DNA from: Hyphomicrobiales bacterium 4NK60-0047b
GTDB lineage: Bacteria > Pseudomonadota > Alphaproteobacteria > Rhizobiales > HXMU1428-3
Assembly (NCBI GenBank): GCA_040367435.1
Contig: BAABWY010000001.1
Span: forward strand, 124,001 to 188,000
Length of the DNA stretch: 64,000 bases
Reading direction: 5' to 3'
The notes under the pieces are model-generated. The model was not told the origin of the DNA, did not search any database, and saw only the letters and a list, made by a program, of their open reading frames with translations. The translations under genes were made by a program, and so were the position numbers. Positions 1 through 8,474 of the stretch are shown here, in pieces; position 1 is the first letter of the stretch; each line of letters opens with the position of its first letter.

Positions 1-61
1 AGTTCTTAGCTGAGTAAAAACTTACAAATCAAACCATCAAAATTACTTGATTTTACATTAG

Positions 62-200
62 CCAAAGGCGTCTAGATAAAAGCATCTAGTGCGTGTCGCA
101 CAAAAGTGGATTCCGGTTTTGTGAAAAAAGACACGCAAGAACAAAAAGATAGAGCATGACTTTGAATTCAATACAAAGTGACATGCTCTAGACGCCTTTT
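62..200. repeat. Compound palindromic intergenic element
   Basis: Outer arms AAAGGCGTCTAGA (from 64) and TCTAGACGCCTTTT (to about 199) are complementary and enclose two smaller units. The first contains GTGCGTGTCGCAC and a stretch resembling the Rhizobiales dispersed repeat (TTCCGGTTTTGTGAAAAAA). The second is an AGAGCATG...CATGCTCT palindrome at 153-189. The same two-part arrangement recurs at 23484-23588. It lies just upstream of the DJ-1-like gene and could be part of its leader. Confidence 0.7.
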
Positions 201-243
201 GTCTTAATCAAAAGGCATAAATAAAATTTAGGAAAATCACAAA

Positions 244-930
244 ATGAAATCGAGTTTTATCAAATCAGTTATTCTATTTACAGCCCTTTTATTAATTCCC
301 CTATCACTATTAACTCCCCCCTCACAGGCACAAGCGGCCAACAAAAAAATCGGCATCATCGTTTTTGATGGTTTTTTAACTGGCGATGTAACCGGCCCAA
401 TTGAGGTTTTAGGAGCAGCTGTCAATCAACCTGAATTCAAAAATTATAAAATCACCCTCATTTCAGCTCACAAAAAACTAAAAATTATTTCCGAAGAAGG
501 GCTTCCTCTACTTGCTGAAAAAACAATTCATGATGCTGGAAAATACGATGTCCTCATTGTGCCAAGCGCTTATGAGATGAAAACATATCTAGAAAATAAA
601 AAACTAATTGACTTCATCAAAGCTCATAAAAATTCATCAGCCGTCGCCAGCAACTGCTCGGGCGCTCATCTACTGGCCGAAGCTGGTATCCTAAATGGAA
701 AAAAAGCAACAACCTGGGCCGGTGGCGAGAAAGACTTACAAAAAAACTATCCACAGGTAAAAGTACAAACCAATATCAATTATGTCGTAGATGGGAATAT
801 AATCACGTCCAATGGGGGACCTGTATCATATCAGGCAGCTTTAAAATTATTGGAAATGCTAAGCTCAAAATCTTTTGCCGAAAAAATTTCAAGCTCAATT
901 CAATTTGATAGAATTTCCAAGACATATTAA
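244..930 (+). CDS. Exported DJ-1/PfpI family protein
   Basis: A 228-residue member of the DJ-1/PfpI (class I glutamine amidotransferase-like) superfamily. Residues 1-32 form a signal peptide: basic start, long hydrophobic stretch, then a small-residue AQA site, so the protein is probably periplasmic. The fold opens with IGIIVFDGF, and the nucleophile elbow is SNCSGAHLLAEAG with the catalytic-type Cys at about 138. The C-terminal helix region GGPVSYQAALKLLE is typical. Family members act as proteases, glyoxalases/deglycases or AraC-type sensor domains; nothing here selects one. The LysR gene 68 bp downstream on the same strand may be co-transcribed or related in function. Family call is firm, activity unknown. 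Confidence 0.85.
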   Translation: MKSSFIKSVILFTALLLIPLSLLTPPSQAQAANKKIGIIVFDGFLTGDVTGPIEVLGAAVNQPEFKNYKITLISAHKKLKIISEEGLPLLAEKTIHDAGKYDVLIVPSAYEMKTYLENKKLIDFIKAHKNSSAVASNCSGAHLLAEAGILNGKKATTWAGGEKDLQKNYPQVKVQTNINYVVDGNIITSNGGPVSYQAALKLLEMLSSKSFAEKISSSIQFDRISKTY

Positions 931-998
931 AGCTTTAAAATACATATAGCACCCAGATGAAGAACAATATTCATTTGGGTGAATTGGGAATTTAAAAA

Positions 999-1889
999 AT
1001 GGACTGGGATAAAGTTCGAATTTTTCATATCGTGGCTGAAGCTGGGAGTTTCACCAAAGCCGGCGATGAAATGGATATGAGCCAAAGTGCAGTCTCAAGG
1101 CAAATTAGCTCACTAGAAGCAGATCTAAAAGTCGCGCTGTTTCATCGCCATGCCCGCGGCCTCATTCTCACAGAACAAGGCGAGTTACTTTATAAAACCG
1201 CTCATGATGTTTTTAACAAACTTCTGACAACCCAAACCATGTTAGAAGACGCAGCAGATAAACCTTTTGGTGAACTTCGCGTCACAACCACAGTTGGTTT
1301 TGGCTCCGCTTGGCTAACACCTCGCCTAAATAGCTTCATAAACCTCTATCCAGGCATTCAACTACAAATCATTTTAAGTGATGAAGAACTAGACATCGCA
1401 ATGCGAGAGGCTGATGTAGCCATCTGGCTCAGAGAACCGGTACAGCAAGACCTTATACGTCGCCCGATGTTCACCGTACACTTTCATGTCTACGCAGCTA
1501 ATTCTTATATCAAAAAATTTGGCATGCCCAAAAACTTAGAAGACATGGATAATCACCGCATTCTCACCTTTGGTGGTAAAGCTCCTAAACCTATGGAGAA
1601 ACTAAATTGGCTTGAAACAGCAGGTCTAAAGCCTAACGAAAAACGCACACCGGCTGTGACAATTAATAATCTTTATTCTCTCCGACAAGCCGTAAAACGT
1701 GGTGTCGGCATTGCTGTATTACCAGATTATTTAGCCAAAGATGATGAAGAACTGGTCAATGTATTACCAGACGCAGATGTTCCAAATCTAAATACATATT
1801 TTGTATATCCAGAAGAATTGAGAAACTCAAAACGTATCACTGTATTTAGAGATTTTCTTCTAGCTGAGGCCCGTGCCTGGCATTTTTAA
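999..1889 (+). CDS. LysR-family transcriptional regulator
   Basis: A 296-residue LysR-type regulator of normal length. Residues 1-62 are the winged helix-turn-helix (FHIVAEAGSFTKAGDEM, then SQSAVSRQISSLE), ending in the usual LTEQGELLY. Residues about 90-290 are a periplasmic-binding-protein-like effector domain (FGELRVTTTVGFGSAWLTP, later RQAVKRGVGIAVLPDYLA). LysR regulators usually control a neighbouring or divergent gene; here both neighbours are co-directional or convergent, so the target is unclear, with the upstream DJ-1-like gene the obvious candidate. The co-inducer cannot be read from the sequence. Confidence 0.92.
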   Translation: MDWDKVRIFHIVAEAGSFTKAGDEMDMSQSAVSRQISSLEADLKVALFHRHARGLILTEQGELLYKTAHDVFNKLLTTQTMLEDAADKPFGELRVTTTVGFGSAWLTPRLNSFINLYPGIQLQIILSDEELDIAMREADVAIWLREPVQQDLIRRPMFTVHFHVYAANSYIKKFGMPKNLEDMDNHRILTFGGKAPKPMEKLNWLETAGLKPNEKRTPAVTINNLYSLRQAVKRGVGIAVLPDYLAKDDEELVNVLPDADVPNLNTYFVYPEELRNSKRITVFRDFLLAEARAWHF

Positions 1890-1920
1890 TTTAAGAAATA
1901 CAGAAAGTCAGAGAAAGAAC

Positions 1921-3435
1921 TCAAGTTACTTGGCTAGCACTTTCAATCCACTCTTTTACTTCATCTAAGTCTGGTTCATTGCCAACCCGCAGCAAACGCT
2001 CACCATCCGACGTTAATAAAAAGGCCTGCAAGTCAACGAGCAAAGTCTCTGGATTAGCTTCCACAACACGGTCTCGAGTTCTATAGCCACAGCCAACCAA
2101 GAATTGTGCATCATGCCCGCGAAGCCGTGGGATTTCACATTGCAGCAACGCTTGGTCTTGCCAGTCCTTGACAACTTGCGGAGTTATGTATCTCACATCC
2201 AATTCACCAGCAACTTGATCTGGATCCGCAGCTAAAAGATCCTCAACCGTTTTAATGCCAACAACCCCAAGTCGTTTTGCCGTTTTCGCGCCAATAGACG
2301 GCGCATCTTCAACTTGATCAGACCGTTCTAAATAATGGGTTGGCTTATGCTGCGGCCGCTTTTCTGGGAGCGAAACAGGCACCTCACCTTCTTCTTTATC
2401 ATGACGGTCATAGCTAGACTTATCGACTTCCTCTTCCTGTTCCATCAATTTCTCAATGGCAAGTTCAGCTTCAGTTGGTCCTTCATCTTCCTCTACATCG
2501 TCGTCTGTAGTCTCACTATCTTTAATGCCAAGCACTTCAGAACGGTGCAATGCCTTAATCATCCGGTCATCTTCAGGTAACGTCTCTTCAACTTTACCGG
2601 TTTGCTGCAGTTCATCATACATCGCTTCAACCAAAGCTTTATCTTCCTGCTCATCCAGTTTTCTCGTCACCCATCTCACGGGTATTTTAAGACCAGCCAT
2701 GAAAGTCTCCGCTGTAAGAGAAACATCCGGCGCTGATTTGCCAGAGGCTCTAATCGCCTGATCAAGCACAAGGGCAAATCCACGAGCCGCATATTGAATG
2801 AGTTCCGCTAACACCACATGACCAAGCTCATTATATCCCTCTTCAGGCTTCACAACCCCTCGGTCAAAATTATAATGTGCAATCAAATGAGAGTAATATT
2901 TATTCGAAATCGTCGCCCCTTCACGCACCATATTGGCAGCAAAGTCGATTGTGTCTTCAGGCGGCACAACCATCAAAAGTTTATAATCCCTGTCAGCCCG
3001 TTTTTTCAGCTGGTTATAGCTTTTATTAATCGTCCATTCGACAGCCCTATGAATAGAACTCTCCGCTTCTGATTGCGCCGTATGAAACGGCATAATCGGG
3101 TCCGTATAATAATGAGAAAGCACCCCAGCGCTATAAACCGCATCTTCCCAGCGCTCAGCCACAAGACACGACACCAAATCATCATACCATTCACGGCATT
3201 TATCTGGAGCGCCACCCCAAAAATTATCCTGAACATGAAGCACATGATTTCTAAAGTCTTTGAACAATTTATCAGGGTCTTTAGAGCCCTCTAAATAACG
3301 CTCAGAATGTTTTAAAAACAACTTTGCCCATTTATCGCTCCCCTCAACAGAAAGCTCATTCAAAGCATCCAGAGCAAGTTTGTGATGCGTACCATTTGCA
3401 TGGGCTGCATAAACAATTCGGAACAATAAAGACAT
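1921..3435 (-). CDS. Zinc-dependent phospholipase C-like protein with C-terminal DUF4332 helix-hairpin-helix region
   Basis: The N-terminal ~200 residues resemble the zinc-dependent phospholipase C / S1-P1 fold: conserved His/Asp clusters in AAHANGTHHKLALDAL, FRNHVLHVQDNFWGG and SHYYTDPIMPFHTAQSE. There is no signal peptide, so it is probably cytoplasmic. A charged linker (DDDVEEDEGPTEAE and following) joins it to a C-terminal ~130 residues with SIGAKTAKRLGVVGIKTVEDL, a helix-hairpin-helix signature of DUF4332. The ATG at 3435 is preferred over an upstream TTG at 3453 because GAGGGGG lies 9 nt before the ATG and overlaps the TTG. Length is 504 aa. Substrate is unknown; the HhH part suggests nucleic-acid or protein contact (inference). 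Confidence 0.7.
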   Translation of the reverse strand: MSLLFRIVYAAHANGTHHKLALDALNELSVEGSDKWAKLFLKHSERYLEGSKDPDKLFKDFRNHVLHVQDNFWGGAPDKCREWYDDLVSCLVAERWEDAVYSAGVLSHYYTDPIMPFHTAQSEAESSIHRAVEWTINKSYNQLKKRADRDYKLLMVVPPEDTIDFAANMVREGATISNKYYSHLIAHYNFDRGVVKPEEGYNELGHVVLAELIQYAARGFALVLDQAIRASGKSAPDVSLTAETFMAGLKIPVRWVTRKLDEQEDKALVEAMYDELQQTGKVEETLPEDDRMIKALHRSEVLGIKDSETTDDDVEEDEGPTEAELAIEKLMEQEEEVDKSSYDRHDKEEGEVPVSLPEKRPQHKPTHYLERSDQVEDAPSIGAKTAKRLGVVGIKTVEDLLAADPDQVAGELDVRYITPQVVKDWQDQALLQCEIPRLRGHDAQFLVGCGYRTRDRVVEANPETLLVDLQAFLLTSDGERLLRVGNEPDLDEVKEWIESASQVT

Positions 3436-3777
3436 ATCAGATGGCCCCCTCAAAATAGCACACTTAATTCACCTCATCATATTCACTTCACCATCAAGGC
3501 TATATCCAAGCTGAAAACAAACAACTTCGATAAAGATCCACATGACAAAAGAACAAAGCTTACAATGTCAGTTAAAACCTAGTTCGAATCACTGTCACAA
3601 ACAAGCGGCCTCTTAAGCCCATAAACAGCTATCTTCAGACAACAAAGGTGTAATTTATGAAAAACAATAAGCAGAATTTACTAAACCCACTTAAGAAAGA
3701 GTGTTACACCCATGGCTATCTATTTGATATTTAGTTTGTTATGAGCATGACCTGTAAGAAGGAGCCAATGAGTACAA
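3436..3777. other. Intergenic region between divergent genes
   Basis: Probably holds the promoters of the phospholipase-like gene and the SMR gene. An inverted repeat GGTGTAA (3645) / TTACACC (3706) brackets a 25-codon open frame without a convincing ribosome binding site. I see no recognisable guanidine riboswitch and no other gene. Confidence 0.4.
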
Positions 3778-4107
3778 ATGCCATATCTATATCTCTCAGC
3801 AGCAATTTTATTCGAAATTATCGGCACAATTGCCCTCAAATGGAGCGCCACAACAGCAGATCAATGGACCAGCGCCATCACTTTTGTCGCCTATTGCCTC
3901 TCTTTTTTCTTTCTCTGGCTGGCCTTAAAAAACTTACCCCTCGCTATGTCATATGCCACTTGGTCTGGCGTTGGCATCGCTGCAACATGTCTTATGGGCG
4001 TTTTCATTTTTTCAGAAAAAATAGATCTAATAGGCCTATTAGGAATAACCCTCATCATCACAGGCATCATTCTCATCAACGTCTATTCATCAATGAGCGG
4101 TCATTAG
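3778..4107 (+). CDS. Small multidrug resistance (SMR) family exporter
   Basis: A 109-residue protein with four hydrophobic helices, the standard SMR length. It carries the essential helix-1 glutamate (LFEIIGTIALK, Glu13) and the SYATWSGVGIAA signature of helix 3. The EIIGT context resembles EmrE/Qac-type drug exporters rather than the guanidinium (Gdx/SugE) type. SMR proteins work as dual-topology dimers that exchange protons for cationic toxicants. AAGGAG lies about 13 nt before the chosen ATG, slightly long. It stands alone, with modular repeat copy 1 following. Confidence 0.9.
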   Translation: MPYLYLSAAILFEIIGTIALKWSATTADQWTSAITFVAYCLSFFFLWLALKNLPLAMSYATWSGVGIAATCLMGVFIFSEKIDLIGLLGITLIITGIILINVYSSMSGH

Positions 4108-4187
4108 AGTACTCCTCCTCAAAAGTGCAACTATCTAGTCAAAAAAGCACATGGAATAGCCGTGAGAAAGAAAAAGCCAACGGACTA

Positions 4188-4410
4188 GAAGAAGGAGTGA
4201 CGCCAATTCGGCCTCAGGACATGGCAAAACGCCAGTGAAGCCCGGCGCACAAGATCAGTCCGAACGGAGGGGAGCGAGTACGGATAAGGTGATCGCACAA
4301 AAACCCGCCCCTCTCGGAAGGCAGATAGTGCGGATGCGTAGTGGGCATCTGAAGCACAACAAAAGAGCCCGTGAGAGAAATCAAGCGGTTGCGAGTGGGC
4401 AAACTGAAGC
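4188..4410 (+). repeat. Modular stem-loop element, copy 1 (with modules B and C)
   Basis: Begins with GAAGAAGG, then hairpin S1 (GACGCC/GGC), GGACATG, S2, a long insert at S3 (module B: GATCAGT...GGTGATC around CCGAACGGAG...GCGAGTACGG), then GCCCCTCTCGGAAGGC. S4 holds module C (CGGATGC...GGCATCTGAAGC), and the element closes with GAGCCCGTGAGAGA. A second module C (GGTTGC...GCAAACTGAAGC) follows at 4385-4410. A stray ATAGCCGTGAGAAAG at 4156 looks like the 3' end of a decayed copy. The 3' half is nearly identical to copy 9. Confidence 0.8.
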
Positions 4411-4413
4411 GAA

Positions 4414-4438
4414 CAAAAAAGGGAAGCAAATGCTCCCC
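4414..4438 (-). terminator. Rho-independent terminator for the methyltransferase gene
   Basis: On the minus strand GGGGAGCA-TT-TGCTTCCC (one G-U pair) is followed by TTTTTTG. It lies 27 nt past the methyltransferase stop codon. Confidence 0.7.
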
Positions 4439-4464
4439 TTCTTCAAATTCATGCAATTAAAAAA

Positions 4465-5592
4465 CTAGCAACAATTGCCCTGATTGGCATCCGTGGTAAT
4501 CGGTTTAATACCTTTTTTGGTTTCTTGCGGATGACGCAAAGCCCCTTCGCCACAAACCATGTCTTCATTTGTCTCAACAGTAATGGCAGGTTCAACAGGT
4601 ATAATTTCTTCTTTATAAGGTTCAGAATTCATCAGATTGAATGTCTTTTCACAAACAGCCATTCTCTCGCCGCGGCAAAAAACATGACCATCATCATCAA
4701 TCACTTGCAACCATGGGCCTTTGTAAATAACCGCTTGGTTCTTTTCAATACAAGGACCTTCTTTGCCTTTGTAAGCCACAATCGTCACAGAACGATATTC
4801 AATACCTTCAACAATCTGCCAAGGCTCACTCTCATAATTATCAATCACAATGCCATGAAACCCGGCATCTTCAAGCATCTTAACAAACTCAGCTTCTTGC
4901 AAAGCACCAGAGATACAGCCAGACCAGAGTTTAGAATCCTTCTTCAAATGTTCAGGAGATACTTCGTCTGAGACAATATCAGAAACCGCAATCCGGCCCC
5001 CAACTTTCAAAACACGGTACATCTCATCAAAAAGCTGCTCTTTATCAACATCGCTAACAAGATTAAGCACACAATTGGAGACAATCACATCAACACTATC
5101 ATCTTCAATCAGTGGTTGCTCGCTACCAATACGACTAATTTCTCGTGTAAGCTCTTCATAGTCACCAACAGACGCAACAGGATGCTCAGCTAAAAATTTA
5201 TCAACCAAATCAAGGTCAGTCTTCAGATCTTCAATATGCCCACGAACAAATGATACATTACTGTATCCAATTTCGTCCGCAACCTTTGGTGCGCTATCAC
5301 GCGCTAGTTTCAGCATATCTGGTGTCATATCAACACCAATAACTTTGCCAGTCTCACCAACGATTTGTGAAGCTATAAAACAAATTTTACCCCCACCAGA
5401 GCCAAGGTCCAAAACAGTCTCGCCTTCACGTAAATATTGAGACGGATCACCGCAGCCATAGTCACGCTCAATAACTTCCTGCGGAATAACTTTCAAATAT
5501 TTAGGGTCATAGCTAACAGCACAACAAAGAGAGCTCTCACAAGCATTTGCACCATCACCATAACGATCCTGAACTGAAGACTGAACGTCCAT
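4465..5592 (-). CDS. arsM: Arsenite S-adenosylmethionine methyltransferase (arsenosugar-type ArsM)
   Basis: A SAM-dependent methyltransferase with motif I VLDLGSGGGKICF and motif II IGVDMTPDML. It has the cysteines expected for As(III) binding: NACESSLCC near the N-terminus, VSNCVLNLV and WSGCISGAL in the catalytic domain. Blocks VIPQEVIERDYGCGDPS and the length (375 aa) fit ArsM enzymes of the arsenosugar-pathway type. A C-terminal extension of about 100 residues ends in GNCC, a vicinal Cys pair. The ATG at 5592 is favoured because GGAG sits 7 nt upstream; an ATG at 5604 lacks a site. The 2-TM gene ends 26 bp upstream and a PiT transporter gene precedes that, suggesting one operon. No ArsS-like radical SAM gene is present in the window. 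Confidence 0.8.
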   Translation of the reverse strand: MDVQSSVQDRYGDGANACESSLCCAVSYDPKYLKVIPQEVIERDYGCGDPSQYLREGETVLDLGSGGGKICFIASQIVGETGKVIGVDMTPDMLKLARDSAPKVADEIGYSNVSFVRGHIEDLKTDLDLVDKFLAEHPVASVGDYEELTREISRIGSEQPLIEDDSVDVIVSNCVLNLVSDVDKEQLFDEMYRVLKVGGRIAVSDIVSDEVSPEHLKKDSKLWSGCISGALQEAEFVKMLEDAGFHGIVIDNYESEPWQIVEGIEYRSVTIVAYKGKEGPCIEKNQAVIYKGPWLQVIDDDGHVFCRGERMAVCEKTFNLMNSEPYKEEIIPVEPAITVETNEDMVCGEGALRHPQETKKGIKPITTDANQGNCC

Positions 5593-5618
5593 TTTTTTCT
5601 CCATATTATTTTAATTCA

Positions 5619-5873
5619 TTAAGAAGCAACAAAATTCACAAACGTACTCCAGCCTTGCCAGAAGACATAAGTCATTCCAAGAGCCAAGAGAGGTGCAAAG
5701 CCTATTTGTAAAAACAAAGTTCTAAACTGGCCCTGCCTTTTAAAATTGTTCTGACTATACTCTGGTTTGGTCTTTTTAGTTAGACCTGAATTATGCTTTA
5801 CAGTTGGAAAAAAGAACCAGACCAAAAAGCCTAAAAGAAAAACTCCACTCAACAATATAAAAAAGCCAAACAC
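5619..5873 (-). CDS. Small two-TM membrane protein of unknown function
   Basis: 84 residues with hydrophobic segments at about 3-22 and 55-78 separated by a basic loop (KKTKPEYSQNNFKRQ). It starts with GTG; CTGGAG six bases upstream supports this. I recognise no family. Its position between a PiT transporter gene and arsM, on the same strand with short gaps, suggests co-expression with arsenic or phosphate handling, but that is inference only. Confidence 0.65.
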   Translation of the reverse strand: MFGFFILLSGVFLLGFLVWFFFPTVKHNSGLTKKTKPEYSQNNFKRQGQFRTLFLQIGFAPLLALGMTYVFWQGWSTFVNFVAS

Positions 5874-6049
5874 AAGAAACTCCAGTTAATAATCAAACAA
5901 GTAGAACCAAAACTTAAAAGATGAAATTTTGTAAGCATTTCAATGACGCGATTTATTCTTTTAGCAATCTTCAAAATTTTAACTGAATGGTCAAATCATA
6001 TATCCGCTCACTCACTATCACAAAAATATGATCAACCGTTATTTGCCAT

Positions 6050-7060
6050 TTAATTCAAGAAAATTCCGATCAGATAAACACTGAGTGCCGCAAATCCAAA
6101 ACCAATTGGCAAGGTTAAAACCCAAGCCAGAGCGATTTGCTGAATTTTACCCCAGTGAGCTTGTCCACTCACCAAACCAATACCAAATAAACTACCAACA
6201 GAAACATGTGTCGTTGAAACACCAAGTCCAAGTTTCGAAGCAAACAAAACCAACAGTGCCGTCACAATATTACCAACAAAGCCTTGAGATTCACTCATAC
6301 CGGTAATCTCTTTCGACATCACCTTCGCCACATTATATGAAAAAATTAAACTGCCAATCACCATCAAACTGGCAATGGCAACAAATATCGAAAAGGTAGA
6401 AAGATCAAAAGTTGTACCCAGCAACCATATTGATGCAATCTTAGGGGTATCATTCACTCCGCGCGCAAAACAAACTGTAACCCCTGATGCAATATGGCCA
6501 GACCGTTCAAACCGGCGAGGCGATGCCTGCTCTCCACCATCACCAGAAACCGTCCCATTAGCCGTCACCAACCTGCCAACAACAACAGATCGAACTTGCC
6601 ACAACATATAAGTAAGCCCAACGGCAATAAGCGGCGATAAGAGAAGTGGTAAGAAAGCCTTTTGGACCAACACACCGTAAAGAGGATTGGCCAAGGGCAA
6701 TGCAAACGCAGCTCCAGCAAGTGAACCAATAATCGAATGGGTGGTAGAAACAGGATATTTAAGCCAAGTCGCACAAATAACGGTAAGCGCAGCACCAATA
6801 GCAAAACTTGCTACAAATTGCGGGCTTTGCAACACTTCTGTGGCAACAATCCCTTTACCAGAGAAGGTAGAAAGCAATCCAGCCCCTAAGATAAAAGCCG
6901 AGCACCCGCCGGCTAAAGTTGCAATATTCGCAAGGATGAGTGCTTTTCTATAAGAAAGAATCCCACCACCCCAAAGAGTGGCCATTCCTTTAAAATTATC
7001 ATTTGCTCCATTGGCCAGGCTTAATAACAGAACGCCCATGATAAATATGACTGTGGTCAA
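6050..7060 (-). CDS. PiT-family inorganic phosphate (arsenate-permeable) transporter
   Basis: Integral membrane protein of the PiT (PF01384) family with both duplicated signatures: GANDNFKGMATLWGG near the N-terminus and RGVNDTPKIAS in the second half, plus the paired KYPVSTTHSIIGS and GVSTTHVSVGS motifs. About ten hydrophobic helices are visible. PiT proteins import metal-phosphate with H+ or Na+ and also carry arsenate. A TTG at 7060 with GGGAG eight bases upstream gives a normal N-terminus just before the first helix; an ATG at 7111 is the alternative. Lying upstream of arsM on the same strand, it could supply phosphate under arsenate stress; no PhoB box is obvious. Confidence 0.87.
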   Translation of the reverse strand: MTTVIFIMGVLLLSLANGANDNFKGMATLWGGGILSYRKALILANIATLAGGCSAFILGAGLLSTFSGKGIVATEVLQSPQFVASFAIGAALTVICATWLKYPVSTTHSIIGSLAGAAFALPLANPLYGVLVQKAFLPLLLSPLIAVGLTYMLWQVRSVVVGRLVTANGTVSGDGGEQASPRRFERSGHIASGVTVCFARGVNDTPKIASIWLLGTTFDLSTFSIFVAIASLMVIGSLIFSYNVAKVMSKEITGMSESQGFVGNIVTALLVLFASKLGLGVSTTHVSVGSLFGIGLVSGQAHWGKIQQIALAWVLTLPIGFGFAALSVYLIGIFLN

Positions 7061-7284
7061 AATTAAAACTCCCAGATTATGAAACAAATAGCATGGCCTA
7101 TAAAAAACCATCTCATAATCCAAAAAATCAGATTTTAATCCCAACCGTCAAATCATATGACTTCACGTATAATAACATTTTTATGAACAGGAAAGTTGTT
7201 GATATTGATAAGTTATTTGAAATGAAACTAAAAACGGCTTCAAAAGAAAAATCTTTAAATGCAAAAGGAATAGAAATTGTCTCT

Positions 7285-7674
7285 TTAATTCTTCCCCGCC
7301 AGATCATTGATAATAGGACAATCAGGGCGTTCATTTCCCTTACAATTCATCACCAGGAACCTAAGCGTATCTTGCATTTTAGAAAGCTCCTGGATTTTCA
7401 TTTCAATTTCTAAAAGGTGTGCTTCAGCAATCGTTTTCACATCCTTGCTAGCTCGCTTACGATCACTATAAAGGCTTAACAATTGCCGGCAATCATCCAC
7501 TGAAAACCCTAGCTTTCTGGCACGGGCCAAGAATTTTAGTTTATGTACATCCTGTTCTGAAAAGTCACGATATCCATTGGCCCGCCGCATCGGCACAACA
7601 AGACCAATGTCCTCATAATAACGAATGGTTTTTTCTGTGAGGTCAGTTAGTGTCGCAGCATCACGAATTTTCAT
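7285..7674 (-). CDS. cueR: MerR-family copper-responsive regulator (CueR/HmrR type)
   Basis: 129 residues: N-terminal winged helix (MKIRDAATLTDLTEKTIRYY), a dimerisation coiled coil, and a C-terminal metal loop CKGNERPDC. Two cysteines separated by seven residues match the Cu(I) loop of CueR, and the Ser in KRASKDVK corresponds to the serine typical of monovalent-metal sensors. GAGGAG precedes the ATG. It lies 57 bp downstream of the DUF4396 gene on the same strand and is probably co-transcribed from the CueR-type promoter upstream of that gene, giving autoregulation. Ag(I) or Au(I) response is also possible. Confidence 0.88.
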   Translation of the reverse strand: MKIRDAATLTDLTEKTIRYYEDIGLVVPMRRANGYRDFSEQDVHKLKFLARARKLGFSVDDCRQLLSLYSDRKRASKDVKTIAEAHLLEIEMKIQELSKMQDTLRFLVMNCKGNERPDCPIINDLAGKN

Positions 7675-7731
7675 ATCTGCTACTCCTCAATTGTAGAATT
7701 CAGCCTGTTGAGTATCGGGGGCTGTTAACAG

Positions 7732-8229
7732 TCAATGACAACAATTCTTAATTTCTTTTGACAATAACCAGTAGTTCACCGGCCAAGCCGCTAAAAATCC
7801 AGCAGGAATAGCAAGACCTAATCCCAGCCAAAACACACCGGTAAAAATGCTACCCGATTGCATTCCACCAACAGAATAATCGACCGCGTTCATGACAAAT
7901 TCCATAATCCCCATAGAGATAACTTCACCAAGCCATACAGCCCGAAACGCAGCCACAACCCCAAGCCCCTCAGTGGCCTGAACAGAGCGTATCGCCATTG
8001 TAAATCCAACAAGAAAGGCAAGAAAAACCGCCAAAGCTATTGTGTAAAACGGGGTAAACCCAGCGCTAACACCAATCATAAGCCCAAGAACCTCACCAAT
8101 GGTGCAACCAGTTAAACAATGCATCGTAGCCTTAGCAGAGCTAATAAAACCTGGGCGAGATTTTAGAGAACCTTCTAAATCTGTTGATTGCTCACCAGTT
8201 GAGCAACAACTATCACTATTTTGAACCAT
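7732..8229 (-). CDS. DUF4396 membrane protein, predicted copper-inducible
   Basis: 165-residue DUF4396 protein with the hallmark MHCLTGCTIGEVLGLMIG, the middle block GEVISMGIMEFVMNAVD, and the C-terminal AAWPVNYWLLSKE. About four hydrophobic helices are visible. The soluble N-terminus carries SCCS and the C-terminus ends NCCH; with HCLTGC these give several possible thiol/His metal ligands. A CueR-type operator sits directly upstream, so copper induction is well supported. A role in copper transport, delivery or tolerance is inference; the family has no function I can name with confidence. Confidence 0.8.
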   Translation of the reverse strand: MVQNSDSCCSTGEQSTDLEGSLKSRPGFISSAKATMHCLTGCTIGEVLGLMIGVSAGFTPFYTIALAVFLAFLVGFTMAIRSVQATEGLGVVAAFRAVWLGEVISMGIMEFVMNAVDYSVGGMQSGSIFTGVFWLGLGLAIPAGFLAAWPVNYWLLSKEIKNCCH

Positions 8230-8255
8230 TTTTATCCCCTTCTAGAAGAAACTAT

Positions 8256-8286
8256 ACCATAATCCTTCCAGTTACAGGAAGGTCAA
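8256..8286 (-). promoter_or_regulatory. CueR/MerR-type operator-promoter
   Basis: On the minus strand, -35 TTGACC and -10 TATGGT are separated by 19 bp, the long spacing characteristic of MerR-activated promoters. The spacer holds a perfect inverted repeat CCTTCC-N7-GGAAGG (8264-8282), matching the CueR/HmrR operator pattern. It reads toward the DUF4396-cueR pair, starting about 27 nt before the DUF4396 ATG. Confidence 0.85.
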
Positions 8287-8474
8287 GGTTCTAAAATTGA
8301 GAAAGTTAAAAAATAAAATTGTCTATAAAATCAGTAATCTGTGACTAAACCTTCATTTAACTATTATTCTGTCATCAGACGGCCATTTTTATACGGTGAT
8401 TAACAATCTGGTATGTTTTTTGATGGATAAACACCACAACAAATCACAAATTTAATTTATTCAGGGTACATTTT

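Noticed and set aside
3575-3600. tRNA T-loop-like GTTCGAATC.
   Set aside because: No flanking T-stem pairing, acceptor stem or anticodon arm can be drawn.
3436-3777. Guanidine riboswitch upstream of the SMR gene.
   Set aside because: The characteristic ACGR hairpin loops are not present and the SMR protein is of the Qac/EmrE type rather than Gdx.
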